64,000 bases of DNA. It comes from Anastrepha obliqua. Taxonomy: Eukaryota; Arthropoda; Insecta; Diptera; Tephritidae. Location of the stretch: the NCBI RefSeq assembly GCF_027943255.1, contig NC_072896.1:35924501-35988500 (forward strand), read 5' to 3'. How positions within the stretch are numbered: the stretch's first letter is position 1; every line of letters starts with the position of its first letter. The position numbers were made by a program, and so were the translations under genes. Shown here piece after piece: positions 12,131 through 23,729 of the stretch. The notes under the pieces are model-generated. The model saw only the letters and a list, made by a program, of their open reading frames with translations, had not been told where the DNA came from and did no database searches.

Positions 12131-12955
12131 GGACCTTTTTCATGCTCAGAAGCCTCGCACGGCTAATAGAGTTGCATATGCGTGAGAAGTCTCAAAGGGT
12201 CAAAACTGCACTTTGCTTTTGGAATGCATGCATCTTTGTTTCAAGCGGAGGTGTATGCTGTTCAAGAAGCGATGAACGAAAACAGATGCAGAGACGGATC
12301 TATATATGTCTGCAGCGACAGCCAAGCTGCGCTCATGGCCAACATCAGGTGGTCAATTCCTGTAAATCCAGGCTGAATTATGTCGGTAGACTAATAACCT
12401 GTAACTAACATGGGTCCCGGACATGTGGGTATCGCGGGTAACGAGACCTCTGACTCTTTAACTAGGATGGACTCTGAAGCCAACTTCTTTCGCCCGGAGC
12501 CCATTCTGCCACTCGCTTCTGCAGTCATCAAAAACCAAGGTTAGCAAATGAGTTACTACAACGCACAAGCGAGCTTGGCAGACAGAGAGAGGCTGCAGAT
12601 GGACTAAACTGATGTTACCTGACATGTCCGTCCGACTGTTGCAAATCCTCCTGTCATTAAGCAGAAGGGACTGCAGACAGCTGGTTTCACTGATATCGGG
12701 CCACTTTCTGTGGGCGAAGCACATGGAAAAGGTAGGTATTTCAGACAGTGCACTCTGCCCAGCATGTAGAGAAAAGGATGAGACGGCAGACTACTTTATG
12801 TGCGTCTGCCCGACCTTCATTCGAATCAGGATTGAGGTCTTTGGCACTAATGTGTTAAGAAGTGACCACCGTGGCTCCTTGGCACCACAAGATCTACTCA
12901 GATATCTTCGGAGGTCGGGTAGATTTAAAGAAAATTAAAAGGGAATTCGAGTAGT
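12130..12955 (+). pseudogene. Non-LTR retrotransposon family gamma, copy 1 (RNase H and zinc finger)
   Basis: The plus strand encodes HASLFQAEVYAVQEAMNE and IYVCSDSQAAL (RNase H; ORF 12182-12376). In a different frame it then gives VPGHVGIAGNET, and further on ISGHFLWAKHMEKVGISDSA with a knuckle, CPACREKDETADYFMCVCP (12612-12938). The knuckle histidine has become Tyr. The reverse transcriptase part is absent. The DNA aligns well with the minus-strand copy at 39.2-40.1 kb. It ends next to a SINE fragment. Confidence 0.85.
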
Positions 12956-12970
12956 ACGATGGACTTAATA

Positions 12971-13069
12971 ATATATAGTATATAATTGGCGCGTACACTC
13001 CTTTTGGGTGTTTGGCCGAGCTCCTCCTCCTATTTGTGGTGTGTGTCTTGATGTCGTTCCACAAATGGC
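12971..13069 (-). repeat. SINE family S, 3' fragment
   Basis: It contains only the 3' portion of the SINE: on the minus strand GAGCTCGGCCAAACACCC, then GTGTACGCGCCAATTATATA and a TA-rich tail. The tRNA-like head is missing. It abuts the end of the gamma element. Confidence 0.8.
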
Positions 13070-13329
13070 ATCCTTGGGAAAAAATATTAGGCACCCCACA
13101 AAAATACAAGTAATTTTAAATGTGGCTACCAAAGTGACTGCTGCATTTTGCAAATGTGTTACTAGTGTGTTTAACCTTTGATTACAACAGTAAATTGTAT
13201 TATGGGAAAACCCATGGCACACTTGCTGAGTAAAGTCTAAGAAGCTCAATTTTTCAAGGTATACTCAAAATATTTCGGCATTTTAAACTTAGTAGTCAAT
13301 GTGTGAATAATCTTTAGTGCAAAATTGTC

Positions 13330-14099
13330 AAGCTGATACAAATAATTACATTTTTATCAAAATGTTTACAAAAAGTGAACTTTGTTATGGCAAAAGAGTG
13401 AGAATCCAAGCTTTCAGTGAGGCAGGAAAGAATCAGATTGGAAGTGCAATTTGGTGAAATGTTCGCGGTGCACAGTCGAATGTGCTATTAAGCGATTTGT
13501 GGATACAAAATCCCACCATAGTAAATCACAAAATAGAAGAAAACGCCTCACTAATGTACGGGAAGACCGAAAACTTCTGTCGGAAGAAATTGGAAAATCT
13601 GTTAGTGCTCGAACAGGTAGAAGAAGGCTTCTGGAAGCAGGTTTAAAAGGATACAAAGCCCGAAAGAATCCGTGGCTTTCAGAAAAAAAAATTGGAAAAA
13701 GCATTTAGAATGGGAGAGCTCATCTTACCAACATTTTACGGAGGAAGATTGTTCGAATGTTCTGTGGTCTGATGAACTGAATTTCGAGGGAGGCATAGTT
13801 TACACCATTTTAAAATATCAACAACTTAGCTTCTTAGGAAATAAGGAGAATTTCGAGGGAAGAACACAAATCTTATAAGACGATTTTTCTTTCCTTTGCT
13901 ACACCTATTTGGAACATCTGGTGCAACGTTTGTGACCGCCGACGGGCTGCCGAGGAATACCATTCAGATTGCGTGGTACACAGTGTTAGGCATGGGAGAG
14001 GCGGTACTATGATCTGGGAATGTATGGCGGCTGATGGTGTCGGCGAAATGTTCATTTGTAAGTGTTACATGGATGGTAAAAAGTACATAAATATATTAA
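13330..14099 (+). pseudogene. Tc1-like transposase relic
   Basis: Starts near 13363 (MFTKSELCYGKRVRI) and continues in other frames. ORF 13451-13708 has the paired-type DNA-binding half with SARTGRRRLLEAGLKGYKAR and KNPWLSEKKIGK. The first catalytic Asp motif follows in another frame (SNVLWSDELNFEG, about 13732-13788), then EEYHSDCVVHSV, GGTMIWECMAADGVGEMFIC and DGKKYINIL. The second and third catalytic residues are absent because the reading stops at 14096, where a TTAA-flanked element begins. Typical Tc1 transposases are about 340 residues; roughly the first two thirds are here with several frameshifts. Confidence 0.85.
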
Positions 14100-14732
14100 C
14101 CCTTTGGGGACGGAGCCATTCGACGGGCGAGCGTCGCTGAGGACGTGAGATATTGGAGTGCTTGTAAATAAAATAACTACGTTGAACGTTATAAAAACTA
14201 AGGCTTTATTTAACAAAAGAAAAATTTATCATAACATCAAACACGGATTTCACTTATATTTTACGAACTAATGCCGTCATCTCCCGTCTTATCAGATTCA
14301 AAGATATAAAAAGCCTGCTGGCTCCTCTGGCAGTGAAATTCGTCCTGACTCTACCGTCGTCTCATATCGTAAGTTTACATTATAAGAAAAATAAGACTTC
14401 ATCGCTAATGGCCCCTAATATCTTTGAATGAAAGTGATCCAAGTATATTTTGAATATCGTCTTAAATTTTTGAGTATAATAAGAAGTAAAGTAAAAAAAT
14501 TAAAAAAAGAAATGTATAATTTAAGATTTACTTAACCCTCCGAAAGCTTTTGGTTGAGCTCCCGGATGTGGCTGTTTTTTCGTTCTGTTCAGGGATCCAA
14601 GGTTATAGCCATAAATCGATAGGAAATTTAATTTTAAGATGCTGCGTGGAAGCTTAAATCGTTAGCTATAATAAAAATATGTTAAATTCACGTCCAACGT
14701 CGTAAAAGCCAGACCCGGTGCCCTACGAAGGG
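14100..14732. mobile_element. piggyBac-type non-autonomous element (MITE)
   Basis: The 633-bp segment is bounded by TTAA on both sides (14096-14099 and 14733-14736). Its ends are short inverted repeats: CCCTTTGGGGACGG on the left, and CCCTTCGTAGGGC read inward from the right. TTAA duplication with CCC-starting ends is characteristic of piggyBac elements. No ORF of note, so it would need a transposase in trans. It sits inside or at the edge of the Tc1 relic. A second TTAACCCTCCGAAAGC motif occurs at about 14533. Termini match only partly, so the class is likely but not proven. Confidence 0.6.
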
Positions 14733-14759
14733 TTAATGTAAAAAATTCGTATAGGGAGG

Positions 14760-15330
14760 TTTTTAAAGTACATTTTCTTCGACTATTTTTATTAAAAAGC
14801 TACATATATTTGGTAGAAAATATACTTAAAAAAATTTTTTTTGCAAAAATGTTATATTTTTTTCCAAATTTTTGGGAAAACATTTTTTTTCTCAAATGAC
14901 AATTTTATTATATAACATTTTGTTCATAATAACAAGTAAATTTTTTTATTTAATTTTATAAAATTTTTTCGATTTACTCTTTATTTTGCACAACCCTATA
15001 AATATACAAATTTTCTTGAGAAATTTTTTTTCCATTTATGAAAAAACTTAAAACAAAATTTTTTAATATAATATTTTGTTCAGAAAAATATATAAATATA
15101 TCACTTTCAAAAATATTTCACTTTCATTTTCAAAAATATTTCACTTAAAAATCAATATTTCCCTTTATAAAACACCGTGCCGAAATTTTCGAAATTGAAT
15201 AAAATTCCACTTTATAAATTTGTTTACAAAATTAATTCGAAATTTTCAAATAATACTCGAATACATAAATTTTTTTATAAAGTGTGATCGGTTTACTTTC
15301 TATTAAAATTTTTTTTAATAATTAATAATT
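14760..15330. repeat. AT-rich repeat block, related to 16430-16640
   Basis: Contains recurring AACATTTTGTTCATAA, CACTTTCAAAAATATTTCAC and CCGTGCCGAAA-type motifs. The same order of motifs recurs at 16430-16640 (for example TTCACTTTAAAGAACTCTG then CCGAGACTTTCAATATTG). Non-coding. Confidence 0.5.
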
Positions 15331-15735
15331 TAATGATAAAAAATTATCAAAAATCAAGTAAAATTTTATGCCGCTTTAAACTGGCACAATTGAAGGGACT
15401 ACAAAACTGCATACCCAGAATTGTCCAGAAATTATGACTAAAAAATGTGAAATTTAGTTTGATGAAATTTTTTTGAATTTTTTAAAATTAAAAAAAAATC
15501 GAGACTTTGAGTTATATGTTTTTTGTTGCTGTGTAATATAAATAAAAAAATTAAAATTAAAAACAAAATCTTTCCAAACAACCACAATTGAATGGACTAC
15601 AAAACTGCAAAACCAGAAATTTTCTACGAACTCCGACAGAAATTTTGATGAAGATCTTTTGATTTTTTGTTGAGAATTTTGAAACTTTGAATTGCATGTT
15701 TTTTTGTTGCTGTGTGAACTATATTTTTTTAAAAA
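15330..15735 (+). repeat. Dispersed copy of the AT-rich array unit (two tandem units)
   Basis: Two units, each with the ATTGAAKGGACTACAAAACTG core (near 15400 and 15595), a GATGAAATTTT/GATGAAGATCTTTT segment and the trailing GTTTTTTGTTGCTGTGT motif. It matches, in the opposite orientation, the left arm of the array at 4.13-4.40 kb. Non-coding. Confidence 0.7.
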
Positions 15736-15789
15736 AGTGCGTGTAGCGTATTACACATAACAGAAATGAAACTTTCAAGGCAGACAAAG

Positions 15790-15842
15790 AAAGAGGGAAA
15801 GACCCGAGAGAGAATGAGAGAGAATGAGAGAGAGAGAAAGAA
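15790..15842 (+). repeat. GA-rich microsatellite
   Basis: Purine-rich tract with two GAGAGAATGA units and a GAGAGAGAGA run. Confidence 0.8.
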
Positions 15843-16084
15843 TATGTATCTAAATAGATTCACAACATTTGCAGAGAATACAAATAGACAAAATTTACAA
15901 AAAACGGAAAAGGGTCGACCGGTGTAGGTAAACGCTGAACACAAACCGTGGTAACAACGAGCACTACTCCGAGCGTTTATCACCCGCACAAACGCAGCCA
16001 TTCCAGAACCGTAGCAACGGCACAAATTACCGCAAGGCAATACCAATAAATCCGACGCCGAAATGGATAGCACTTTATAGTACG

Positions 16085-16245
16085 CACAAGCACTAGCCAG
16101 GAAACGGAAATAAGCGGCAAAAAGTAGGCACCAAAAAAACGCCCCAAACAGTAGGCACCAAGGAAATATAACGGCAAAAAGTAGCCACCAAAAATATATT
16201 TCCTAGAAGTTCGCACCAACAAACAAGCGACAAAAAGTAGGCTAT
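16085..16245 (+). repeat. Degenerate short repeat (GGCAAAAAGTAGGCACCAA-type)
   Basis: About five imperfect copies of a 19-base motif (GGCAAAAAGTAGGCACCAA and variants such as CAAACAGTAGGCACCAAGG and AACGGCAAAAAGTAGCCACC) at irregular spacing of about 30-45 bases. The minus-strand reading gives a repetitive aromatic/Gly-rich peptide (GAYFLPL, LGAYCLG), which is probably incidental. Confidence 0.6.
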
Positions 16246-16639
16246 TGCGTGTTATTTCTCACTAGAAATTAGCAATATGGCTCTATCTCTCCTTTTCCTC
16301 TACGTTATATCTTTTTTCTCTCTCGCGGAACGAAAATGCCCAAAACGTTGCATGGCCTTGAAATTTTACGCTCCATTCTCGCTCGTCCATCGATGCCTAA
16401 GTAGTTTCACTTCATTAATAAAATAATAATTTGATAATTACTTTAAAACATTTAATAACATTTTGTTTATAAAAATATATACATATTTCTCTTTCACTTT
16501 CAAAAACATTCCACTTAAAAAAAAATATTTCACTTTAAAGAACTCTGTACCGAGACTTTCAATATTGCATAAAACTCAAAATTGTAAAATTTTTTACAAA
16601 ATTAATCGGTTTACTTCTCATTATACTCAAGTTTCTAAA

Positions 16640-17570
16640 TATACCAACCAATTTTCAGAAGAATTTACGACAATGTCCAAAATATTTGGGTAGCTTGACA
16701 TGGAATATCTCACTTGAGGAATACCAGCGTCAAAAATCGCTGAAATGCATTTCGAAAGAAAAGAATTCGCATTATCTTTTGCATACGTACAAGGTGGCGC
16801 CAAATTAATCATCCAATTTGGTTTTTGAATAACTTTTTTACTGAATAATAAAAGTGATTTTTAGTCATGCAAATATTTATTTTGACTTTTACGCGCTCCA
16901 CTAATTGTCTGTTTGTACACGCAATAATTGTATACTTAAATCATTAAAAAAAAAAATTAAAAACCTTTATTTTACATTTATATTAGAGAAATGATATAAG
17001 ACCGTAATAAGCAGACTTACTACTCCCAGAACACAAAGTTCCTCCCCTAGGCTTTGTATAACTCAGCATAAGTAAGATGTGGTCGTCATTGTCATACACT
17101 TCAGGCCGACGAACAATCCATCCTACACATGCGGCCACATTTCTTATCGGCTGACAACTCAAGCTCTTCGACTTCATCTGTTTCTGCTTTTTTAAACTAT
17201 TAAACTTTAAATCCTTTAAGTACTTTTCTTCGCTCCTTTTGCCCGCTATCAATTCATGCGCCAGCTAACGTTTAACTATAAAACACGAAAGTACGTCAAA
17301 ATATATTACCCATTATCGTACCAAATGTATTTTATTCAACTGTCATACTATAAATAATTTGTCGAGTGTGATCTTATATTAGATTCGGAATTACATTGAA
17401 AATTTGACTGATTTATGATGAAAATATAATTGTTTTCAGACATGTACATATGTACGTACATACGAACAAATTTAATTTGCGTCTGCATGTAGAAAATGAG
17501 TAATCACACATATCAGTACCAACATTTTATAACGGCACTTCATTCATACCAAAAATGACAAGTGCCGCAT
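16640..17570. other. Non-coding stretch
   Basis: No gene supported. An 89-codon minus-strand ORF at 16983-17252 has no recognisable domain. Confidence 0.4.
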
Positions 17571-17573
17571 TTA

Positions 17574-17736
17574 GGACCCTGTTGGAAAAATCTGGTATAT
17601 ATAAGGAAGTTGCGCCTGTTAAGTATTTTATGTGCCTAGCAAGCAGGGCTTCAATTCTCAGCCGGCTTATAAGCTTATTGCTAAGAGCCTCATATAATAA
17701 CTTCTTTACATATACAAGATTTTTCCAACAGGGTCG
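17574..17736. mobile_element. 163-bp MITE with near-perfect inverted repeats
   Basis: The left arm GACCCTGTTGGAAAAATC (from 17575) is mirrored by GATTTTTCCAACAGGGTC ending at 17735. The match continues imperfectly through TATATAAGGAAGTT versus AACTTCTTTACATATA, giving about 37 bases per arm. TA occurs directly outside both ends (17572-17573 and 17737-17738), the Tc1/mariner target. The centre also holds shorter palindromes (GGCTTATAAGCTT). No ORF. Confidence 0.7.
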
Positions 17737-17994
17737 TATATGCGGTCATCTTGATTGAGGCTTTCTTAATATAATATAATGGCATTCTCCGTTTTGTCAG
17801 ATTGGCTCCAGTTTTTGAGATAACAGAATTCGAAGGTTTGCCTTGGCGCCACTTAAAAGTTCATTTAGAAACAACCAACTTTGAAATCAAAAGCCGTTTA
17901 AATTGTATGTATAAAAAAATCTAAAATAATATACGATGCAAAAAAATTTGAAAATATTTTAATTAGTTTCTTTTTACTTTTAATTTTTTTTTAA

Positions 17995-18186
17995 ATTGAA
18001 ATTTGAAAAAGTGGAGCCAAGAAGCACCGAGCAACTCCTACAACACTCAGGCTAAGAATCCCATTATATTTAAAGCTCTGGAAAGAAAAAGGATAGATAG
18101 TCAAGGAGGAAAGGAGAGAAGTACCAGAAAGAGGGAGATAAGGTAGAATAGACACATAGAGGTAGCTAGACCTGTGAGTCTGCCTA
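17995..18186 (-). mobile_element. Family beta retrotransposon, 3'UTR only
   Basis: Aligns with the 3'UTR of the larger beta copy (8026-8205). Shared blocks include ACACTCAGGCTAA, TTTAAAGCTCT, GATAGATAGTCAAGGAGG and CCTGTGAG. Strongly 5'-truncated, as is common for non-LTR insertions. Confidence 0.8.
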
Positions 18187-18244
18187 GCAGTTCTTATGAA
18201 TAACAATGATTTAAAGATGATATTCTAGTTAGTTAGTAAGTCTG

Positions 18245-18540
18245 TATTCGGTCATAGTGCACTGCGGCGTCGGAAATGGTCTACTGGGATTGACCGCGGT
18301 CCCATAATTGAAGGATTCTAATGAAGTACACCACTTTCTCAGGCTTTCTTAGAGCCATACCACCTAACTACATATGTATGAGTCTTCGCCTTGCGAGTAC
18401 TTCCCATTCGCAGAAGAATGTGTTCTGGCGCTTCTGGCTTCATCGCGCTGCTCGCAAAAACTGCAGAAACTTGTTTTTGCTAGTTTTAGTTTGTTTAAAT
18501 GATAATGGAAACTCGTGTAGTATCCAGTGAGAGTTTGTAA
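18245..18540 (-). pseudogene. Non-LTR retrotransposon C-terminal remnant
   Basis: The minus strand reads LTGYYTSFHYHLNKLKLAKT then SFCSFCEQRDEARSAR. This matches the LTGH...HL.KL.L....C.FC segment upstream of the CCHC knuckle in RNase H-type non-LTR elements. The frame is then lost; a different frame gives VVYFIRILQLW. No upstream domain is present. Family not assigned. Confidence 0.55.
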
Positions 18541-18544
18541 TTCG

Positions 18545-20270
18545 TCTCTATCTAGTTTTAAAGGCTGACTTGCTGTTCTTCTGGAAGGAAATATACATCC
18601 ATTATTTTGCTTGCCTCTGTCGTGAACTTCCCATCCAATGTCTTTCTATTCAAGTAATATTCTAAAAGTAACAATGGTTTTAATAATTTTAATAGTCTCC
18701 TAAACAATAAACCAGCAGCTTTGAGCGCAAATTTTCGGAAGCCATAGAAAAAGCTATAGTACGGAAAAAAGGAGGCAAAGTGCACTGCATTTCATCTGCC
18801 GAATGTTATGTTAATTCCGGACTATTAGAATAAGAAAGCCCCGCTGCTTAATAAACAATTTTTGCTTACAGGTAAAAGAAAATAAACTCGTTCTAAGCTC
18901 ACTAAAAGCGCGCCATATCGTCTCTAAATAATTTCCTTTTAGGTAACCAGTACGCAATACATATTTAGGTACTTACCGACGAACAAACAATGTGTGCTCA
19001 AAAGAGTTGACAACCTTTCATTTAACAGTAGCAGAGCGCGTGAATGCGCAAAACAACTGAATACAAACATAGAGAAACAAACAACAGCAGTTAAATATTT
19101 GGTATTAGCAAACAGTAGCAGCGATGGGGATAAGATAAAAAATTAAATGAAAGCACTTGAAATTGGTAACTTAATGCTGAGAAAATTGTATTGTTATTCT
19201 AAGAAAAAAAATATAAAGGGTTTTTTATTTAGCGTGATATGATTTAATTGGAAAAAGGCGCACTCTTGGTTGAGGAGACTCAAGTGTTTTTGTTCAAAGT
19301 GAAGTACTACAATCGATACAATTTTGTTTTTAATACATATATCACTCAAATGGCCTCCACGACTCCCCTCACGGGGATCGAATTTTCGAGAAATTATGTT
19401 TCTTTTTACTAACAACTTCCCAATAATGAAAACGCAGTGAAATAATTACGAATTTGGCTTTATTATTTTTCAAAATATTTTTCTTAAAATTCAGTACACT
19501 TCTGCATTCGCTTGAACTAATTTTCAAAGCACTTTTGCCACTCAAAAGTCGGAATATCCAAAACTAGCTACTTAAAGGCTTCAGCAACTTCTTCACGCTT
19601 TGTAAAGCGTTGAACTCTCATTCCATTTTTAATGTTCGAAACAAAAAAAAAATTATTACTTGCCGAGTCAGGGCTGGTCATCGACTGTACAGTTCTCATC
19701 GATGTAGGTCACCAGTAATATCTTTCTTTGGAAGATTGGATTTTTTAATGACCTTGGCTGGTCGTTTATTTTCCCGCCGCCCTATTCAGGTACAGACGCG
19801 GTTGGAAGTCCCGATTTCGGCATGATCATGCACCTCTCTCTTTAGCTACAGCTTGAACTACTACACCCTGCTACCCTGTTTTAACAAGATACAGGATCGT
19901 TCGCCTTCTACTGCATTGCCCGGATATCATCATTAGTATGATGCTTCGAGAAAACAGAGAGTGCGATTTGCAATAAAATGTGATAAAACTAAAATTTGCA
20001 CTTTATGTCACAAAAACTACATCCTTCGTGAAATTAGCTCTAAAGTTAGATTAAGTAAGGTTATAATTTTTCTTCAAACTAATTTATACTTCCAGGCAGC
20101 AAAACTAGTACTTCAAAAATACTCTAATTGATGGGCAGTAAAACTCGTTTGATAAATAAAATATTATTTTCAACCAAAGCTGCAATTTTTTTTTTTTTTT
20201 GGAAATTCATATTAAAACAAAGAAAACTGTAAATTAATTTCGAAATAGATTTTATGTCTGCACAAATACC
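18545..20270. other. Non-coding stretch
   Basis: I recognise no gene or element. Small ORFs (60-75 codons) lack motifs. Confidence 0.5.
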
Positions 20271-20273
20271 AGC

Positions 20274-21640
20274 TTGATCAAAAAGTTCCCGAACCAACCG
20301 CCAGGTGATGCTCTAAGCCAACTTATTTAAGTTCTGTTTTTTTTTTACGGTGCCACTCGTTTAGTCCAACATTCACCTTCCACATTCCATCAAGAGAGGT
20401 GCAACACTTGAAGACAGAGCTTGGTGAGTTTGTTCACGGATGGCTCGAAGTTGGACGGAAGCATTGGCGTAGGAGAATTCTGCCAAGAGCTCCCCGTCAG
20501 ACGTTAGGTTGCGACATCTGTGGTAAACAATCCTACCAGAATTGTATCGCCATTGCTGGACATTTATAAAAATTACAACGTCTTAAGTAAATCTACCTCT
20601 CTAGACGTTTTCGATGCTCTGCAGTTTTAAAAATGGATTTGAATTTGCAACAAAGAGTTTTTATTAAATTTTGGGTTAAAAATTAATTCATTGGTGCGAA
20701 AATCTTAGAAATGTTGAGAAACTGGTACGGCAATGATACTCTAAAGAACACAGCTGACAGCCGTTTAAGAGTGGCCTGAACCCTTCAGAAGAGATGGTGA
20801 GTCCATCGAGGATGATGAACGTATTGGCAGACCCTCGACATCGAAAACAGATGAAAACATCAATAAAGTAAATGAAAAGTTGATAAATAACCACAAATTA
20901 ACCATCAGATGTCTGGAAGAGGACTTCAACATTGCATATGGCTCCCTTCTCGCCAATGCAGTTAATGATTTGGGTTTTCGCGGTATTGCTGTAAAGTTGG
21001 TCCAAAAGAACCTGGATTTCATGCAAAAAAGGACTTGGGTTTCTGAGTAGGACATGCAATCCAAACATCAGGCGAGTGAGTAGAGAGCTCAGAATGAAAC
21101 AAGATCAAAAAGAAGCTCGTTGCTTTCATTCAGAAAAGAAAGCGATGCTCTCGATTTTTCTAGATTATGTTTGAATTGTACACTACGAATTTCTGCCAGA
21201 AGGTCAAACGGTTAATAAGGGATATTTTTTGGGTCTTGGATTTGTGAAAAAAGAACTCGTGGATATTGCACCATTTTGCACGCACCGTAAACGTTTGACC
21301 AAGAATGAAATAAATACTCTGCAATAGCCATCGAATTCTGATAGGGCTCCCGAATCTGATATGGCTGCCTGTGATTTTTCTTTATATTTGATCGAGTCAA
21401 AAAGCCACTGCGGGGAACGCGTTTTAACAGCAGAAAGGATGTAATGAAGAAATCGAAGACGGCTCTGTTGGCTATACCGAAAATAGAGCTCTAGAAATGT
21501 TTCGAGAGCTGAATCAAACGCTGGTATTTATGAGTAGTAAGTGCGTTGCAATTGATGAAGAGTACTTTGAAGGCTTCACTTTTGAGGAGTAATCTTTTAT
21601 TTTGCATTTTCTGCAAATATTCCGGGAACTTTTTGATCAA
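20274..21640 (+). mobile_element. Mariner-family element with 18-bp perfect inverted repeats
   Basis: TTGATCAAAAAGTTCCCG (20274-20291) is exactly complemented at 21623-21640. Inside, the transposase begins near 20633 (MDLNLQQRVFIKFWVKN, then stop) and continues FRRDGESIEDDERIGRPSTS and KTDENINKVNEKLINNHKLT. Later, in broken frames, it gives IVHYEFLPEGQTVN, MAACDFSLY (third catalytic region) and a C-terminal DEEYFEGF. This is the mariner group whose proteins read ...GRPSTSKTDENV... and ...FVPPGQTVN.... Much of the catalytic core is lost and there are many stops. A foreign RNase H fragment lies in the 5' part. Confidence 0.85.
20400..20530 (+). pseudogene. Non-LTR RNase H fragment, delta-like
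   Basis: Reads FTDGSKLDGSIGVGEFCQEL, closely resembling FTDGSKLDGRVGGRVFCKEP of the delta copy at 33 kb. About 130 bases only, lying between the mariner left end and its transposase start. Confidence 0.65.
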
Positions 21641-21644
21641 CGTG

Positions 21645-22850
21645 TAACAATAAAAATTTGATGCATTTTTGAGTGTTCGTATTTAAGTGTCCGCAACTGT
21701 ACATACTTATATGTAGCTCGTAAAGGCTACAGAAAGCCCTATGGAGATTTGAAAACCCATTAATTAAGGAACATGCGCTAACAAAAATCGCATGAGAGGA
21801 GGGAGGAAAAATTTTCAAATTTTTTTTTAGTTTATATATATATGTATTTATATCTCTTTTTTTAATTATATATATATATATATACTTTTTTATTTCTTTT
21901 CTGGAACCAATTACTACGTCTATTTGAAATATCAGAAACTTCTGCTAAAAAAAGTTCCATATTTTTTATTAGAGTATTCCACTCATGGGATATTGACACT
22001 GCAAAGTGAAATGGCACTAAAATTGAAATCCTGATAATATGGCAAAGAGCGTTGCTTGGATCAAAAACTATACCACAGAGATGTGCAAATATTCAGCGGA
22101 CGCCTGATATACAAGTAATATTCAAAGTTCTGGTGCTTCGCTTTTCACAGCCACACGCAATTAGTGCGGAAATAAGTTGTAGTACTTACAAATCGAACAC
22201 ATTCTAAGAATCGTCCCGACACATAACTTTCCGTTCCACAAAAAAGTTCAATTAGCACATTATGTATTCTATTACAAATACAAATATAATTATAAAAACA
22301 AGTTTGAATGAATTGATGAAATGCTGATACCAACCATCTGAAATTCAAATCATTCAATACAATCAACTTATCAATACTCCTGCTAAAATTAAGAAAACAT
22401 TTCTATAATTGAATGAATCAGCTGACAAGTACGCATTTCTTATCTTTTGCTACAGGCATTTAATGAATTTATCACTGCGATGTTCTGCGATAGTTTGTAA
22501 TTTTGCAGTACTTAATTCTAAAGTTGAATGACAGTGCAAAAAATTCATGTATTTGATAATAAAATTAAAGATACTGTGCCGTAAAAAAATTCCAAAAAAT
22601 GTTTAGCTTTTTATACCTAAAAAAATAGGTGATTTTAAAAATACTCCGTATTACGCAGAAACAATTTAGTACAATTCCATCAAATACTGTTTTTTTCTTT
22701 TGTTGAATTCTTGTGGAAAGTTGTGTTATCTTACTGTTTTTGGGGTCGTTGTATTCATTTTTTATTGACTCCGTCACTGGGAAATCCAAACAGATTATAA
22801 AAAACGATAGAGTCTATAAGAACTCTATTGGTGAGTAATAAGCAGTGTCG
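21645..22850. other. Non-coding stretch with TA microsatellite
   Basis: (TA)n tracts at 21832-21884. No gene supported. Confidence 0.5.
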
Positions 22851-22854
22851 CACT

Positions 22855-22960
22855 GATTATTCTTCTTGATTGCCACGATAACCGCTTCCACGATTTTGGC
22901 CAATGTCGATGGGTCGTGAGTGTCCGGCCAATTCGTTGAGAAATCATGATTTTTTTATGA
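22855..22960 (-). mobile_element. RTE-type retrotransposon, 3' terminal fragment
   Basis: On the minus strand, GGAAGCGGTTATCGTGGCAA then TCAAGAAGAA matches the 3' end of the RTE copy at 38150-38240 (GCGGTTATCGCGCCAATCAA then GAAGA). Only the last about 100 bp are present. Confidence 0.65.
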
Positions 22961-23146
22961 AACTACTGCGCGGTGCATGTTTCATACCATTTGCTTATGA
23001 TAAAATATTATTAAAATAAAAAATTTTTGAAGAAATCTCTGCGGATAGGTTTAGGTAAAGCTTAGAAGGTACCTTATGATATTTTTCTAATTTTCTGTAG
23101 GCGTTTTATAGTAGAAATAAGCGGCGGACGCGAACGACCTGTCGAC

Positions 23147-23527
23147 ATGGGATTAAGAGGTCAGATGGAACGATATGGGATTACAGCTAACAAAGTGCGT
23201 CTGTCGTTTCTTCATCCGAGGCTTTGTTTGATTTTTCATTGCGGAAGGCTTTTTACGTGGCGGATCCCAAACCCAGCGCACAACCAAATATCCTGGACTG
23301 ATTTGTCTTCTCACATTAGTTCGCTCTCAAACGGATGTTCGGGAGCTATCCAGAGGATACTAAGGCGAAGCCCGGAAGTTTTGAGCTGCTTGGACCGTAT
23401 GAAGAAGAATCGTCCTGGCTACTCCCAAGTGAATGGCAATCAGCTACTTTCCCCACTTGCCTGGGGGAATACTTCTACATACCGAACCAGTAACGCAAAT
23501 TCCACTATCGGCTTGAACCCTAAATAG
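23147..23527 (+). CDS. Unidentified 126-codon ORF
   Basis: Begins MGLRGQMERYGITAN and ends STIGLNPK. I recognise no domain, signal peptide or membrane segment. It is basic and serine-rich, and it lies between retroelement pieces. Its composition is less AT-biased than the flanks, so it may be part of an old element. Whether it is translated is unknown; the ORF may be fortuitous. Confidence 0.2.
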   Translation: MGLRGQMERYGITANKVRLSFLHPRLCLIFHCGRLFTWRIPNPAHNQISWTDLSSHISSLSNGCSGAIQRILRRSPEVLSCLDRMKKNRPGYSQVNGNQLLSPLAWGNTSTYRTSNANSTIGLNPK

Positions 23528-23729
23528 CTGAAACTCCCTAGATCATGTGCAGAGCTCATTTTAACTACTTAAGTATGGTCCGGTTATGTTGTTTATGAAG
23601 CAAAGTGAGTACTGATTCTTAGGCTATTTCCATCACCAGCTGGAGCTAACGAAAAGGTTATTAACGCAACTCAAGACTTACGTTCGACTGCAAGCTATAA
23701 GAATTGTTGACCACCACTTGGGAAAGTAG

